A stretch of 64,000 nucleotides of DNA from contig NZ_BLAW01000001.1 of the NCBI RefSeq assembly GCF_009617895.1, forward strand, positions 2,099,001 to 2,163,000, written 5' to 3'. The translations under genes were made by a program, and so were the position numbers. Position 1 is the stretch's first letter; the number at the start of each line of letters is the position of its first letter. This stretch comes from Prolixibacter sp. SD074 (GTDB lineage: Bacteria > Bacteroidota > Bacteroidia > Bacteroidales > Prolixibacteraceae). Under the pieces are notes generated by a model. The model ran no database searches and had not been told where the DNA came from. It saw only the letters and a list, made by a program, of their open reading frames with translations. This document shows positions 63,660-64,000 of the stretch, piece by piece.

Positions 63660-64000
63660 ATGATTACAGTTGGTTTAACCTTCGATTTGAAGGATGATTA
63701 CCGGCGTCTGGGATATTCAGAAGAAGCTATTGCCGAATTCGATACAATCGAAACGATCGAAGCAATCGAGGAGAATCTGCGTGCGTTGGGTTACCATACA
63801 CTTCGCATCGGGAATCTATTCGCTTTGGTACAATTTCTGGCCTCAGGCAAACGGTGTGATATCGTGTTCAATATTGCAGAAGGAATACATGGCATTGCCC
63901 GAGAAGCCCAGATACCGGCACTTCTCGATGCGTACCAAATTCCTCATGTGTTCAGCAATGCCACGGTGATGAACCTGACACTCGACAAAGCGCTGACCAA
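63660..64000 (+). CDS. D-Ala-D-Ala ligase-like ATP-grasp protein, 3' end cut
   Basis: ATG at 63660, open to the window edge (113 codons). It reads ITVGLTFDLKDDYRRLGYSEEAIAEFDTIETIEAIEENLRALGYHTLRIGN, then CDIVFNIAEGIHGIAREAQIPALLDAYQIPHVFSN, the pre-ATP-grasp domain of the D-Ala-D-Ala ligase family (FNIAEG, AREAQIPALL). The ATP site and the acceptor site lie outside the window. Position after a lysine aminomutase suggests that it links beta-lysine or a related amino acid to another compound. Confidence 0.75.
   Translation, partial: MITVGLTFDLKDDYRRLGYSEEAIAEFDTIETIEAIEENLRALGYHTLRIGNLFALVQFLASGKRCDIVFNIAEGIHGIAREAQIPALLDAYQIPHVFSNATVMNLTLDKALT

Overview
The window reads as a chromosomal segment of an anaerobic or microaerophilic member of the Bacteroidota, most likely the Bacteroidales/Marinilabiliales branch. 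Evidence: promoters of the type TTTG-N19-TAnnTTTG (best before the SRP RNA, the tmRNA and a nucleotidyltransferase gene), a short primary sigma factor without region 1.1, a Rho factor with a long basic disordered insert, the porG-uppS-bamA-skp-skp cluster, a tmRNA tag ending ALAA, DUF4199 and DUF6089 families, and ferredoxin-linked 2-oxoacid oxidoreductases (KorAB and full-length PFOR). No prophage, IS element, plasmid gene or CRISPR array is seen. Coding is dense and on both strands.

Layout. 1-6 kb: the 5' part of a large receiver-like/PEP-synthase-like protein, then korB-korA. 6-10.4 kb: gamma carbonic anhydrase, a FucP-type sugar transporter and a divergent nucleotidyltransferase/sugar-kinase pair that looks like a sugar salvage unit. 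10.4-18.4 kb (minus): murI, two Skp/OmpH chaperones, bamA, uppS, the T9SS protein porG, nadK and a CBS protein. 18.5-24.8 kb: pdxJ, an alpha/beta hydrolase, malQ, a helical unknown and exbB-exbD-tonB. 24.9-36.5 kb: tamB (5' end apparently out of frame), tsaD, a TSUP permease, glyA and two tandem ClC channels with CBS domains. 36.8-40.3 kb: a flavin oxidoreductase and an active/inactive M16 peptidase pair, followed by a seven-unit 21-bp tandem repeat. 40.6-43.1 kb: a glycosyltransferase, a DUF4199 protein, then the SRP RNA and five tRNAs. 43.1-52.8 kb: small unknowns, an aminotransferase IV, a NIPSNAP protein, PFOR, an AAA/DUF4143 ATPase and an orphan response regulator. 52.9-57.3 kb: rho, the primary sigma gene, rpe and tmRNA. 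57.3-59.1 kb: a PP2C phosphatase and a loosely packed stretch with a tiny basic ORF, a DUF6261-like remnant and short repeats. 59.1-64 kb: a YbaK deacylase, a TPR lipoprotein-like or secreted protein, a lysine 2,3-aminomutase and the start of an ATP-grasp ligase.

How the genes work together. The largest theme is envelope building: BamA, two periplasmic chaperones, TamB, UppS, MurI, PorG and the Ton energising complex cover outer-membrane assembly, peptidoglycan precursors and secretion. The second theme is ferredoxin-based 2-oxoacid metabolism (PFOR, KorAB). The third is housekeeping information processing (Rho, sigma, tmRNA, SRP RNA, tRNAs, TsaD, YbaK). The points that most deserve follow-up are the lysine aminomutase/ATP-grasp unit cut by the right edge, the slippery heptamer at the start of tamB, the second tRNA-Tyr with an altered T-loop, the 21-bp repeat array, and the receiver/PEP-synthase fusion cut by the left edge. 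All family names are from reading sequence motifs; no search was run.
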